A stretch of 49,384 nucleotides of DNA, from assembly GCA_004377365.1 (NCBI GenBank), contig SOHZ01000288.1, forward strand, positions 1-49,384. The letters run 5' to 3'. The translations under genes were made by a program, and so were the position numbers. Below the pieces are notes generated by a model, which worked only from the letters and a program-made list of their open reading frames with translations, was not told where the DNA came from and did not search any database. Origin of the DNA: Anaerolineales bacterium (GTDB lineage Bacteria > Chloroflexota > Anaerolineae > E26-bin7). Below are positions 1-10,205 of this stretch, in pieces (position 1 is the stretch's first letter; every line of letters begins with the position of its first letter).

Positions 1-950
1 GCCAGCAACAATGCCTGAGGGGCAAACAGGGACAAAAGGGCAAAAGGCCTCAGCAATTCATACAAGTAAACCAGGTTTTGTCTAGTCAAAAGGATCTCTG
101 AAGTAAACCTCGGTCTGGTGAGCAGGGAGATGGCTATTTGCAGGGGGTTATCCCCCAGATCTTCGTAGTAATTCAAGAAGGGAGAAGTCTCTTCGGGATG
201 AAAATGGGGGATGACGACGTAAACTGCCACATAGAACCAAATTGCCCCTGCCAGGATGGTGAGCAGGCCCTCTTTTCTGTTCCTTTGGATCAAGAAGATA
301 TACAGCCCCATCATCGCCACGATCAGCGAGATCTCCTCCTTGCAACTTGCGGCCAACAAAACGAAGAGGGCAAAGAGGCGGTAATTCCGCTTGTGCATGA
401 AATAGAAGGCACAGAGGAACAAGGTTGGGGTCAGAGAGACAGCATGGAAGTCGAACATATTGGCTGCCTCGAGGGGCGGGAATAGCAGGTAGGCGGCGGC
501 GAAGACAATGGCGGCCAAGTCGTTTCCTAGCTTTTCCCTTGCCAGCCAAAAGACCGGTAGAGCCCCCAGGGCAATGACCACGGCCTGGAAAACGAGGAGC
601 GTCCTGGGGTCACTGTAAAGCAAATACAACAGCGAGAGGGGGATCAGGATGGGCTCCACGTGCATGCCCAAGCGAACCCGGCCCATCTCAGGCTGGCCCG
701 TGAAGTGTAAGAGGCGGCCGTGAAGGGTGCTCCACAGGGCCTGGTCGTAGTTGCCCATGTCCAAGACATAGGGCTTGAAGCTCTCGTAGCGGGAGATAGA
801 CAAGGTGGCGAAGGTAAGAATGTAGAGGATGATGAGGAACCAAACTAGCGCCAAGGGTAGCTTCTGTAAGTGAGGACGCCGCAGCTTGCTGCGGATAGGA
901 CAGAGCGGCTTCTCTCGTTCGGATTGTGATGTACTGGGTCTGGTTCTCAT
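1..950 (-). CDS. DUF2079-like integral membrane protein, N-terminal part (truncated by the left window edge)
   Basis: Continuous open frame on the minus strand from ATG at 950 to the window edge (MRTRPSTSQSEREKPLCPIRSKLRRPHLQK...MGNYDQALWSTLHGRLLHFTG...HVEPILIPLSLLYLLYS...AREKLGNDLAAIVFAAAYLLFPPLEAANMFDFHAVSLTPT). Strongly similar to the ORF at 3920..6361. Missing from the ORF track because it has no stop inside the window. Confidence 0.85.
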   Translation of the reverse strand, partial: MRTRPSTSQSEREKPLCPIRSKLRRPHLQKLPLALVWFLIILYILTFATLSISRYESFKPYVLDMGNYDQALWSTLHGRLLHFTGQPEMGRVRLGMHVEPILIPLSLLYLLYSDPRTLLVFQAVVIALGALPVFWLAREKLGNDLAAIVFAAAYLLFPPLEAANMFDFHAVSLTPTLFLCAFYFMHKRNYRLFALFVLLAASCKEEISLIVAMMGLYIFLIQRNRKEGLLTILAGAIWFYVAVYVVIPHFHPEETSPFLNYYEDLGDNPLQIAISLLTRPRFTSEILLTRQNLVYLYELLRPFALLSLFAPQALLL

Positions 951-3787
951 TTCACCATCACCTTTCCCAACAGTACCCTGTCCCCTTGCACCTGCCCCCC
1001 CTCATCGAGCACGGGAAGCCGCTGTCCTGTTTCACTTTCGTACATTCCCACCTCGATGACGCACTCCCCCGGCGGCGCATCGGACTGGACGACGATGTCG
1101 TATTCGTCCACGATGACCTCGCCCTCAACCCAGCTTGTCGTAGGGCAGGTGCCATCGCAGGGGATGTTGTCCTTCTGTCCCCAGATGCGATTCTCCCCAT
1201 CCAGCAAGTGGGTGAAGACGGTGTAGCTAGTAGCCATCTGCCTTTGGGTCTGCCAGTAGAGGGTCAGGTGCAGCGTCCCGCCAGGTTCAACCCCCGTTGC
1301 CGTCAGATCGTAGCCGAGAAAGAGCACGTCATCGCCTAAGCTTGCTGGCATAGGGTGCTGTATCCCCTCCGGGATGGCGAACCGTCGCTCGCTAGCCAAG
1401 ATATGCAGCGTGGCAAGTAGGAGGTTGTCCTCGACGAGGGCTTGCCCCGTGTCACTATCAACTAAGTTAATGGACAGCCCATACTCGCCTGTCGGAGCAG
1501 CAGCATTGAGGGGCAAATCATATTGGCCCCGGATTGTCTCTCCTTGCCCCCACTGACTTGTCGGGTAGGTGTCGTTGGCTGGCTGGATCACTCTCTGAGC
1601 TCCAATATATCCGTCTTCGTTCTGAATCTGGAGGAGGAGATTGTAATCACGTCCCATCTCCCTCAACGCTTGCCAGAAAAACGTGAGATGAACGGTATCA
1701 CCGGGCTTGACCCTGTCCCCAACCAGGTTATAGCCCAGCAGTCTTACCCCATCTCCCAGATCTCTCAAGAGCGGGTGCTGAATGGGGAGGTCATCAAGGA
1801 GGGGCTTGCTTGGCTTTGTCACGGTCACCTCCCCCAGGGTGTATGCGGTGCCCGCAGGAGCCTGATTCTCATCCAGGAAATTGAGCCTCTCACCTGTATC
1901 CTTCTGATAAAGGCCGATTCTCACTCTATAACGGCCCGGGGGGGTGCCAATGAGCATGGGCAAGTACAGTCCCTGTTCATAAATCTCACCGGCCGGCCAT
2001 TGGGACGTTTTGCGGTAAGAACAGTCCTCTAACTCCATGTCCAACTGTCCCCACAGATGGTTATCATTGTCCACCAGGTGTAGGAATACGGTGTAGTCTG
2101 TCTCCATCTCTTGTTGAGACTGCCAGTACAGGATGACCCCAAAGTCCTCTCCAGCCTCAACCATCTCCTTCTCGAAGCCATATCCTCTTAGGGTCAACTG
2201 ATAACCAAAGTTCGAGTTCAGCGGCGTAACGGGGTTGAGGTCCTCGGCGTGATACACCTGAAATAGCTGACCACTCCGGTTAAAGCCGCGCACAAGGTGG
2301 AAATGGGTATGAACATAGTGACGAAAATCCCCGTAATCTCGTAATCTAAGCAGTTGATGGGGTGGGGGGATCCCCCCCCAGGTATGGAGGAGTATCATCC
2401 TCACTCCTTTATCCTCGATCTCCTTTGTGAGCTTTTGCCCTGTGATTTGTCCGCTGGCAGTCGCCCCGCTAGATATGTAAGCTCCTAAATGTGTGGTTCT
2501 GCGCTGTGCACAGAAACTCAAACCCGGATAATCGGAGAGGATATAATCATCTGGCTGGGTATGAGCCTGGATGTAATCTGCCAGTCGCCACGTGTCTTTC
2601 TCTGGCAATCTCGATTCGGCTAAGGCACGGTCCTTCTGCAAGAAGGGGATGGCTATCACTGCAGTCAGCAGAAGGCTCAGAGCCCACTTGATTCTGTTGT
2701 CCCTGAGGGGAGATAGGCCCAGGTGCGTTTCGATGCTTGGGGATGCCAGGATAAGCAAAAGCGATTCCAGGGAGGAAGTGAAGAGAATGCAAAGCACAGG
2801 CACTAAATATGCCAGGTGGCGATGCTCCAAAGATCTGGAGAGGAAAAGGAAGATCAGGCCAGTTGGCAACTGCCAGACGAAGATAGTCGTCAGTCTATCT
2901 CTTCGCACAAAACTTCTTACTATGGCCGGAACCGTAAGCAGGAGGAACAAGGGATACTTCAGAAAATAGGTCCAATAGAACTGGAGCCCTTTTCTAAAAA
3001 CCTGCCAGCGAGTGAGCTCTGCCCCTTGCATGAGGTGATGCCCTAACACGGCCTCATAAAGGTGGGGCGTTAGAAGATAGAAGACGGCGAATACCATACC
3101 CACAAGGGCAGCATAGGCAACTGTCAGCGCCAGGGCATTTTTCAACGTTTGTTTCCATTTAGCTCTTGTTCTAAGCCCTTCATGCGACATAAATAACAGG
3201 CAGCCGACCAAGGGCAGAAACCCGAAGAGCTTGCACAAGGTCGCCAAAGCGAACAGTGCTCCCGAAGCCGAAAATCCCCACCACCGATTTTTGAGATTTG
3301 CCAGGACAAAGACATAAATACCCATTACAGCGAAGAGCAACATATACGCTTCGGGAAGAAAGAGCCGGCCTAGCCAATAGATGTGTGGGTGCATCACGAA
3401 GACTAACATGCTCAACAACCCCACCCTGTGATTAAAGACTCTTTTAGCCGTGAGATAAATGAAGAACGAGGTCAGGAACACCGCTAAAGAGGTAAAAGCT
3501 CGCATTACAAACACCGACGGTCCAAAGATCTTACACAACGTAGCTCCCAGGTATAGAAACAGCGGCAACTGAGGGCTAAGAAAATCCCTGTAAGGGAACT
3601 CTCCCTCACTGATGCGCCAGATAGCATATAGATAAGAACCCTCGTCGTCATGCATTAACCACCCGTCTATATCCTCAAGGTAGAAGGAAAGGCCGAGGAT
3701 GATGATAATGATAGGAATGATGTTATATCTGATCAGCAAATCCCTGAAGTCAACACTTCTTTTAGACATTTTGATGCTCGGATCCAC
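947..3787 (-). CDS. GT39/PMT-like membrane glycosyltransferase with three C-terminal copies of the recurring beta-sandwich-like domain
   Basis: 946-aa ORF; N-terminal multi-TM region with GT39-like 'WLMHDDEGSYLYAIWRISEGEFPYRDFLSPQLPLFLYL'. C-terminal repeats contain 'GYxL...PGxxLHLTxYWQ...DYTVFxHLxD...GQ...PTSxW..GE'. Confidence 0.85.
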   Translation of the reverse strand: MDPSIKMSKRSVDFRDLLIRYNIIPIIIIILGLSFYLEDIDGWLMHDDEGSYLYAIWRISEGEFPYRDFLSPQLPLFLYLGATLCKIFGPSVFVMRAFTSLAVFLTSFFIYLTAKRVFNHRVGLLSMLVFVMHPHIYWLGRLFLPEAYMLLFAVMGIYVFVLANLKNRWWGFSASGALFALATLCKLFGFLPLVGCLLFMSHEGLRTRAKWKQTLKNALALTVAYAALVGMVFAVFYLLTPHLYEAVLGHHLMQGAELTRWQVFRKGLQFYWTYFLKYPLFLLLTVPAIVRSFVRRDRLTTIFVWQLPTGLIFLFLSRSLEHRHLAYLVPVLCILFTSSLESLLLILASPSIETHLGLSPLRDNRIKWALSLLLTAVIAIPFLQKDRALAESRLPEKDTWRLADYIQAHTQPDDYILSDYPGLSFCAQRRTTHLGAYISSGATASGQITGQKLTKEIEDKGVRMILLHTWGGIPPPHQLLRLRDYGDFRHYVHTHFHLVRGFNRSGQLFQVYHAEDLNPVTPLNSNFGYQLTLRGYGFEKEMVEAGEDFGVILYWQSQQEMETDYTVFLHLVDNDNHLWGQLDMELEDCSYRKTSQWPAGEIYEQGLYLPMLIGTPPGRYRVRIGLYQKDTGERLNFLDENQAPAGTAYTLGEVTVTKPSKPLLDDLPIQHPLLRDLGDGVRLLGYNLVGDRVKPGDTVHLTFFWQALREMGRDYNLLLQIQNEDGYIGAQRVIQPANDTYPTSQWGQGETIRGQYDLPLNAAAPTGEYGLSINLVDSDTGQALVEDNLLLATLHILASERRFAIPEGIQHPMPASLGDDVLFLGYDLTATGVEPGGTLHLTLYWQTQRQMATSYTVFTHLLDGENRIWGQKDNIPCDGTCPTTSWVEGEVIVDEYDIVVQSDAPPGECVIEVGMYESETGQRLPVLDEGGQVQGDRVLLGKVMVK

Positions 3788-3919
3788 CTTATTTGGACCG
3801 ACTCGTCCAGCAGAATACGGTTATCTACGACTGCAACACCTATTTTACCACACTTACCTTGTTCAATAAAACTCTGTCTTCCTGCGCTACGCCTCCATTG
3901 CCCCCACTTTGCCTGGCAT

Positions 3920-6361
3920 CTACTCCTTCCTCCTGGGTATCTGAGCCTTACACAGTACTATCCTGTTCCCTTCCACGTCTCCACCTTCATCCTGCACTTT
4001 CAGCCTCTCTCCCGTGTAAACATTATACATACCGATTTCGATGACATACTCGCCGGGGGGAGCGCCAGCCCGTATCGATACTTTGTATTCGTCGGCTATG
4101 ACCTCCCCCTCCAGCCAACTGGTCGTTGGGAGGAGACCACCTCCGGGCACGCTGTCCCATTGTCCTCCCATTATCCCATCCTTGTTCAGCAAGTGGACAA
4201 AGACTGTGTAGGACTCGTCTATCCTGGTCATAGCCTGCCAGTACAGGGTCAGGTGCAAAGTCTCACCACGTTTGTAGGGTGGGGGAGAGAGGTCGTATCC
4301 CAGAAACCGCACCTGATCTCCCAGGATGGCCTCCATAGGGTGCTCGATCTCTGGCACGGTGAAGCGCCGCTCTTGCAGCATGGGCTTGGCTCCTGCCCAG
4401 GTTTTGCGGAAGGTTATCAGTTGCAACAGGGTACCATCAGCAGGCAGCGGCGTGAGCAATTCGGATTCGATGACCTTTGGCCTCAACCGGCGGCCCACGT
4501 CCCAGGTGTCGTTTCCATCCAGGATTCCCAGGGCAACGCTGTATTGCTCCCTGTCACCTGTCCACCAAGATAGGGTATCCGCTCTGATCTTCACCACTTC
4601 GCCTGGCTGCCAACGGTCTGTGGGATACCAGATTGTTGCCGCTTGCAGTTCGACGGTGCTGCCCACAACCTGACCAGCCTCGTCAACCAGGTACAGGGCG
4701 ATGAAGTAGTTGCGGTCCAACGGGTGCCAGGTTCGGAAGTAAAGGTTGTAATGCGGTTCTTCATCGCGCTTGTGGATGACATCGAATCCCAGGAACTCGA
4801 TGTGAGAGTCAAAGTCGGCCAGCAGAGGGTACTGGATCTCGGGGTCTTTGACCCTGACGAAGGTATAAAATGAATCGGGTGGGCGAGAATCAGAAGCGCC
4901 GCGCTGCAACAGGAGATACCCGTCTCGGGCAGCGACGACACCGAAAGGTCCGTTTTCCAGCAACTGTTCCTTAACCCAGGTATTTATATCATCCTTGTTG
5001 CCCAACGAGGCTGCGTCGAGGAAGATGTACTCAGCTTGGTCAATATGGGGAAAGATATAGAGCTTCTCCCGATGGCTGACGTGAGGGTTCAAGTTGAGTT
5101 GGGCTGAGACGCTGGCCGTTGGTGGGATCCGGTCAATCAACTCCTGAGCCAGGCGGTGATGTGCAGTGGCTACAGGCCATCTGAATCGTACGGATAAAGG
5201 CGAGAACCCCCGATAGCGATGATAGCCCAGGCTGCAAACCAAAACCAAACAAGAGAGGAGATAGGACAACGATCTGCTCCCCCCTGGCATTCGTCTCCCC
5301 AGGTGTCTAACCAGGAACCCTGCTCCCCAAATAGCAGCCAGGACGGCGAAAGGGACGATGGGCCCTGCGTAGTGAAACATCTCTGGGCGGTGCATCTGCA
5401 TGTTGCCGCTCAGCAGGTTGATGGCCAGTGAGGGGAGGGCAATAAGCAGAATAGGCGGGTAAAATAGGGGCAGAAAGGCCAGGGGAAGAAGCAACCTGAA
5501 TAGATAGTCCAAGTTACCCTTGTTGAAGATGAGCCACCAGGCTCGTTGCCCGATCATGGTCAAGGCTATCTCGAAGGGATTGTCGCCCCAATCTTCGTAG
5601 TAGGCGAGGTACTGGGATTTGCCCTGGGGGTTGGCCCAGGGGATGACGATGTAGACTGCCACGTAGAACCAGATCGCCGCCACGACGATCATGGCCGCCC
5701 CAAGCTTCTTCCTCTTGCGCATCAGGAGAGTATACAAGCCCATCATCCCTATCAGGAGCGACATCTCTTCTTTGCAGCTCATGGCCAATACAGAGAAGAC
5801 GATGAACCACGGATCCTTCTCCTTCTCCAGGAAGTAAAAGGCCCAGAGCAAAAAGGTGGGAGCCAGGGATACGGCATGAAAGTCGTACAAGTTGGCTGCC
5901 TCGAGGGCTGGAAAGAGCAAATACGCCGCTGCGAAAACGATCCCCCCGAACTCGCTTCGTAACTTCTCCCGCGCCAACAGGTAGACCGGCCAGGCTCCTA
6001 GAGCAACGACCACCGTCTGGAGGACGAGCAGCGTCTTGGGGCTGCTGTAGATCAAGTAAAACAGCGAAACTGGCAGGAGGATGGGTTCCACGTGCTGGGC
6101 CAACCGGATGGTCAGGCCCTTCACGTTGGTGAAACGGAGGAGACGACTATGGCTAGTGTTCCAGACGGCCTGATCGTAGTTGCCTAGATCGTAGGCCAAG
6201 GTCTCAAAGGCTTCGTGCCGGGCCGCCGTTAGAGCGGAGAAGACAGCGATGTAGAGGACGATGAGGAGCCCCATTATGCCCAGAGCTAACCAACTTTGGG
6301 AATGGGGTTGCGTGATTTGTGATGTGTGATTCGTGATTCGTGAAGTTGACTCCTGACCCAC
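3920..6361 (-). CDS. DUF2079-like membrane protein with C-terminal repeat domains
   Basis: 813-aa ORF; 'LAYDLGNYDQAVWNTSHSRLLRFTN...QHVEPILLPVSLFYLIYSSPKTLLVLQ...AANLYDFHAVSLAPTFLL' matches the DUF2079 pattern. One divergent and one canonical copy of the recurring C-terminal domain. Confidence 0.85.
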   Translation of the reverse strand: MGQESTSRITNHTSQITQPHSQSWLALGIMGLLIVLYIAVFSALTAARHEAFETLAYDLGNYDQAVWNTSHSRLLRFTNVKGLTIRLAQHVEPILLPVSLFYLIYSSPKTLLVLQTVVVALGAWPVYLLAREKLRSEFGGIVFAAAYLLFPALEAANLYDFHAVSLAPTFLLWAFYFLEKEKDPWFIVFSVLAMSCKEEMSLLIGMMGLYTLLMRKRKKLGAAMIVVAAIWFYVAVYIVIPWANPQGKSQYLAYYEDWGDNPFEIALTMIGQRAWWLIFNKGNLDYLFRLLLPLAFLPLFYPPILLIALPSLAINLLSGNMQMHRPEMFHYAGPIVPFAVLAAIWGAGFLVRHLGRRMPGGSRSLSYLLSCLVLVCSLGYHRYRGFSPLSVRFRWPVATAHHRLAQELIDRIPPTASVSAQLNLNPHVSHREKLYIFPHIDQAEYIFLDAASLGNKDDINTWVKEQLLENGPFGVVAARDGYLLLQRGASDSRPPDSFYTFVRVKDPEIQYPLLADFDSHIEFLGFDVIHKRDEEPHYNLYFRTWHPLDRNYFIALYLVDEAGQVVGSTVELQAATIWYPTDRWQPGEVVKIRADTLSWWTGDREQYSVALGILDGNDTWDVGRRLRPKVIESELLTPLPADGTLLQLITFRKTWAGAKPMLQERRFTVPEIEHPMEAILGDQVRFLGYDLSPPPYKRGETLHLTLYWQAMTRIDESYTVFVHLLNKDGIMGGQWDSVPGGGLLPTTSWLEGEVIADEYKVSIRAGAPPGEYVIEIGMYNVYTGERLKVQDEGGDVEGNRIVLCKAQIPRRKE

Positions 6362-6384
6362 TGACCTCTCCTCCTTTGCAGCAC

Positions 6385-9246
6385 CTATTTTACCACAACT
6401 GCTTCGTTCAATAAAATCCTATCCTCCTGCGCCACGTCTCCAGGGACAGGCTCTTCGGCTTTCCCTTCGACTTCGCTCAGGGCGGGGCTCAGGACAGGCA
6501 AACGCTGGCCAGTCTGCGCGTCGTACAGGCCGACCTCGATAAGGTATTCGCCCGGCGGCGCATCGGTCTTGACGGTGAACTCGTACTCGTCGGCGATAAC
6601 CTCTCCCTCGACCCACCTCGTGGTCGGCAGGGTGCCGTTACCAGGTACGCTGTCGCGCTGTCCCCAGATCCGATTCTCTTTGTCCAACAGATGCACAAAG
6701 ACAGTGTAAGACACTTCCATCTCATCCAAGGCCCGCCAATATAAGGTCAGGTGCATCGCTTCACCGGCTCGCACCTCATCAGGGGTCAGGTCGTAACCCA
6801 AGAACTCTACCTGATCGCCCAGGTTGGCCGAGAGCTGGTGCTGGATCTGCAGGACCTGGAAAACCCTGCTCCGGCCCTCGATGGTCAGCGAGGGGAGAGC
6901 GATCTCACAGACCAGGCTTTCCGTAGCCGTGTCTACCAGGCCCACTGTCAACTGATACTGGCCGGCTGGCGTCTCTGCAGAGAGAGGCAGTTCATAACGA
7001 TCTCGCAGGACCTCGCCCTCTTGCCAAAGAGTGGTGGGATAAGTGCTGGCCACAGGCCGCTCCTTCACCTGACCCCATACCTGGCCAGCCTGATCCCTCA
7101 CACGGATGAGGACGAAATAGTCTTCCTGCACGTCGGCCAGAGCCTGCCAGTACAAGTCCAGGGATACGGCAGCCCCAGGTGTTACGGTTTCACTGGCCAA
7201 GTCATACCCCAGCAGCCTGACCTCTCCCCAGCCCGCTGTAAGCTCGTGTTGGATGCCCAGGGAGGCAACAGACGGCGGTGACAGGGGGCGACTGACCTCT
7301 ATCTTACCTAGCTGAACGGCCGTCCCCTGGGGCGTGCCGTTGGCGTCAAGGACGTCGAGCCTGGCCAGGCTTTCAGGCTCGTAGACGGCTACTTCTACGG
7401 TGTATTGGCCCGGCGGGGTGCCGTCGGGCACCAGCGGGTCATAGACATTGATCACCACCTCATCCAACCACCAACTAGGAGTATACAGATGCCGGTCGTT
7501 GATCAATTGCCGGTCGTCCTGTCCGATGAGATGACCACGATTATCTTTCAGGAACAGGGCAACTTTGTAGTTTCGGTCCACCTCTTGCTGCAATTGCCAC
7601 TGCAGAACGGCCCACATTTTTTTCCCTGCTGGTACGACCCTTGCCTCCACTTCTGCTTCGTTGCTGGTAGCTCCTGCTCCTCGCCCACCATAAGCATAGC
7701 CCACCAGCGAAATCTGGTCGGCAAAGTCCACGTCAATGGGGTTGACTTCCGAGGTCAAAGAAAAAGTCCCGTGGGGTGGCAGTTGATACCAGAGCACCTC
7801 GTAGCCACGAAAGCTCGCCTGGCCCAGGGGCTGGCCGTACTTGTCTAGCAGGAACAGGACCGCACCACGGGGGTCGGTATCGGATTTGTGCCAGCGGATC
7901 CAAAAGACCCGCTCCCGCCCCTGGCACAGCGTGGTCAGTCGCTGGGCCACCGTGTGGATGTCAACGAAAAGGTAGTGGGCTGGCGCCAGACCGTGGTAGT
8001 AATAATCGAAAGGATAGGGCACGTCAATCAGGATGACATCGTTCTTCCCGGCCTGGCTCTCGATGAAATGGGCCAGACCGCGCGTGTCGTCGCCGAAACC
8101 GGCCGGATCGAAATAATCGGCCTGGATAGCGGGAACAAAAGCGGCGAGGAGAAAGATGGCAGACAGCAGCCCAACCACTGGCACCCGCTTCCAGATCTGC
8201 CCGACGGCATAGGCCAGTAGCAGATAGTAGGGTGGGGTAGCCAACATGATGTAGCGGGGGTGGAAGAAGGGCCTGTCGCGCAAAACATAGAAGTACAGGA
8301 GGATAGGCAACGCCAGCCACAGGCACAGCCATATCATTTGAGATTTGAGAGAGGCCAATCCGATGACCAGGCCCAGGACCAGGATGAGGGCTATGCCAGC
8401 CAGGAAGGGAGTGGCTTGGATTAGTTCAGCGGCTGGTCCCAGGCTGAAGCCTTGCCAGACTTCCAGCAGAAAAGAAGGCAGGTCCGGCACCCCCATGGTG
8501 GGGTTCTCATAAGCCACGTACTGTCGCAAAGTGATGCGCATCTGAGGAACGTATAGCAGGGCTATGCCTAGCTGGCTGAGCACCCAACCTCGCAGAATTT
8601 TCAGCCACTTTCCCTGCCGCCAGACTGTGACAAGAACCATCAACCCCAGGAAGGCGTTTTCGGCAATCAGGATAAAGCCAGCCGAGTAGTGGGTGTAGAT
8701 GCTCAGAGCCGACGTCAGCACGTAGCCAATCCACAAGAGCCAGCCACCTTTTCGCCAGGCCCGGTAGAGGAAGTAAGCCGAGGCCGTGGTCAGAAAGATA
8801 GCCATGGTGTACATCCTGGTCTCCTGGGCCTCAGAAACGTAGAAGGGAGCAAAGGCAGCCACAGTAGCCGCCAGCAAGCTGAAGGGGTGATTTGGGATTT
8901 GAGGTTTGAGATTCGTCCCCATTGCCGCACTGAAACGATAGAACAGGGGGATGGTCAGCAGGGAGAAAAAGATGGACAGGAACCTCACGGCGAACTCGCT
9001 GCGCCCGGCTCCCAGCATCCAGAGGTGTAGGGTATAGAAGTACAGGGGAGGGTGGATGTCCATCTCCTTGGCCGTGGCGATGACAGCCAGGCTGCGGCCG
9101 GCCACGTCAATGTTGCGTCCCTCGTCCCACCAGATGTCCTGGGAATCGAGGCGATAGAGACGCAAAGCAAAGGCGCACAACAGTACGAGAAAGATTATCA
9201 CTAGATTCCGGTGGCGTGACATAGGAAATTTACCCATGCTGATCAA
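6385..9246 (-). CDS. GT39/PMT-like membrane glycosyltransferase with three C-terminal repeat domains
   Basis: 953-aa ORF; N-terminus 'LRLYRLDSQDIWWDEGRNIDVAGRSL...DIHPPLYFYTLHLWMLGAGRSEFAVRFLSIFFSLLTIP' is typical of GT39 family proteins. Confidence 0.88.
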   Translation of the reverse strand: MISMGKFPMSRHRNLVIIFLVLLCAFALRLYRLDSQDIWWDEGRNIDVAGRSLAVIATAKEMDIHPPLYFYTLHLWMLGAGRSEFAVRFLSIFFSLLTIPLFYRFSAAMGTNLKPQIPNHPFSLLAATVAAFAPFYVSEAQETRMYTMAIFLTTASAYFLYRAWRKGGWLLWIGYVLTSALSIYTHYSAGFILIAENAFLGLMVLVTVWRQGKWLKILRGWVLSQLGIALLYVPQMRITLRQYVAYENPTMGVPDLPSFLLEVWQGFSLGPAAELIQATPFLAGIALILVLGLVIGLASLKSQMIWLCLWLALPILLYFYVLRDRPFFHPRYIMLATPPYYLLLAYAVGQIWKRVPVVGLLSAIFLLAAFVPAIQADYFDPAGFGDDTRGLAHFIESQAGKNDVILIDVPYPFDYYYHGLAPAHYLFVDIHTVAQRLTTLCQGRERVFWIRWHKSDTDPRGAVLFLLDKYGQPLGQASFRGYEVLWYQLPPHGTFSLTSEVNPIDVDFADQISLVGYAYGGRGAGATSNEAEVEARVVPAGKKMWAVLQWQLQQEVDRNYKVALFLKDNRGHLIGQDDRQLINDRHLYTPSWWLDEVVINVYDPLVPDGTPPGQYTVEVAVYEPESLARLDVLDANGTPQGTAVQLGKIEVSRPLSPPSVASLGIQHELTAGWGEVRLLGYDLASETVTPGAAVSLDLYWQALADVQEDYFVLIRVRDQAGQVWGQVKERPVASTYPTTLWQEGEVLRDRYELPLSAETPAGQYQLTVGLVDTATESLVCEIALPSLTIEGRSRVFQVLQIQHQLSANLGDQVEFLGYDLTPDEVRAGEAMHLTLYWRALDEMEVSYTVFVHLLDKENRIWGQRDSVPGNGTLPTTRWVEGEVIADEYEFTVKTDAPPGEYLIEVGLYDAQTGQRLPVLSPALSEVEGKAEEPVPGDVAQEDRILLNEAVVVK

Positions 9247-9269
9247 CTGCTAGAGACCTGAGCAGGAGT

Positions 9270-9298
9270 TTGACACGAATCGCAATTTGGCTTATACT
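9270..9298 (+). promoter_or_regulatory. sigma70-type promoter: TTGACA - 17 nt - TATACT
   Basis: TTGACA at 9270-9275 and TATACT at 9293-9298 with exact 17-nt spacing, 20 nt upstream of the + strand ORF at 9318. Confidence 0.75.
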
Positions 9299-9317
9299 GT
9301 TCATGAGGTGACAGATT

Positions 9318-9740
9318 GTGACCAAAACGATAAGTCTTAAAGAAACCCGCACAACCTATTCCCTTTCCCTCGATGAGACTCAACTTGGCCAAGAGCCTGT
9401 CATCATCGAGCGAGAGGGCCAACCGTTGGCGGCCATTATTCCCATTGAGAAATACCGAGAATTCGTCGCTTGGCAGGAGAGTCGCACCGAAAGACATCGG
9501 CAACTCTCCGCTCTGCAAAAGGAGAGAGAGGCTTTCCACCAACTACGGGATCAACTTTTGAAGACCCACAGAGGTCAATTCGTCGCCGTTCTAGACGGTC
9601 AGGTCGTTGACTCGGATGCAGATAATTGCGAATTGGCTCGGAGGGTCTATAACAAATTTGGCTACGTGCCCATCTACATCCAGATGGTCGAGGAAAAACC
9701 AACGGTGTATGAGATCCCCTCCCCTGAGGTGGTAAGCTGA
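9318..9740 (+). CDS. Phd/YefM-like antitoxin N-terminus fused to DUF5678-like C-terminus
   Basis: 140 aa; 'ISLKETRTTYSLSLDETQLGQEPVIIEREGQPLAAIIPIEKYREFVAW' (Phd-like), then 'GQFVAVLDGQVVDSDADNCELARRVYNKFGYVPIYIQMVEE' (DUF5678-like). Confidence 0.7.
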   Translation: MTKTISLKETRTTYSLSLDETQLGQEPVIIEREGQPLAAIIPIEKYREFVAWQESRTERHRQLSALQKEREAFHQLRDQLLKTHRGQFVAVLDGQVVDSDADNCELARRVYNKFGYVPIYIQMVEEKPTVYEIPSPEVVS

Positions 9741-10117
9741 TGCCTCGTTACGACACCAGTATCCAGCCCCCAGCCCCGTTTGTAGACGTCCTGATTTTGC
9801 ATCCCTCTGACCACGAGCAAACCAGGTACATTCGAGGCAAGCTTGATAGTGGGGCCGACCTCTCTGTGATTCCTGAGGAAGTAGCCGATGAATTGCAACT
9901 CATCCCGGCCAGGGAGATACAAACTCGTAGCTACGATGGTACGGTGCGAGACATTCAGAGCTATTTCGTCGCCCTTGAGATAGAAGGGTATTCTATCCAA
10001 CTCATCGAAGTAGTTGCCTCTCACCGAGCCGATACACTTTTAGGCCGGGATGTTCTGAACCATTTTAGGATCACCCTCGATGGGAAAACGCTCACTTTTG
10101 AGATGACAGATCCCTGA
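9740..10117 (+). CDS. Retropepsin-like (clan AA) aspartic protease
   Basis: 125 aa; catalytic-type 'LDSGADLSVIP' plus downstream 'DTLLGRDVLNHFRITLDG'. Overlaps the upstream stop (TGATG). Confidence 0.75.
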   Translation: MPRYDTSIQPPAPFVDVLILHPSDHEQTRYIRGKLDSGADLSVIPEEVADELQLIPAREIQTRSYDGTVRDIQSYFVALEIEGYSIQLIEVVASHRADTLLGRDVLNHFRITLDGKTLTFEMTDP

Positions 10118-10205
10118 GCGCCTACCACAACTGCTCCACTGCCGTCCCCTGTGCTATCTGCTGGCCTATCTTCTTCTCCAACTGTTCCTTGACTCAGCGA
10201 CCTCC

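Noticed and set aside
1523-2032. + strand ORFs opposite the GT39/DUF2142 genes (e.g. 1523..2032, 6751..7281, 19806..20357)
   Set aside because: All are antisense frames in long, convincing minus-strand CDSs, and repeat in the same phase opposite the C-terminal domain. They are therefore shadows of that domain.
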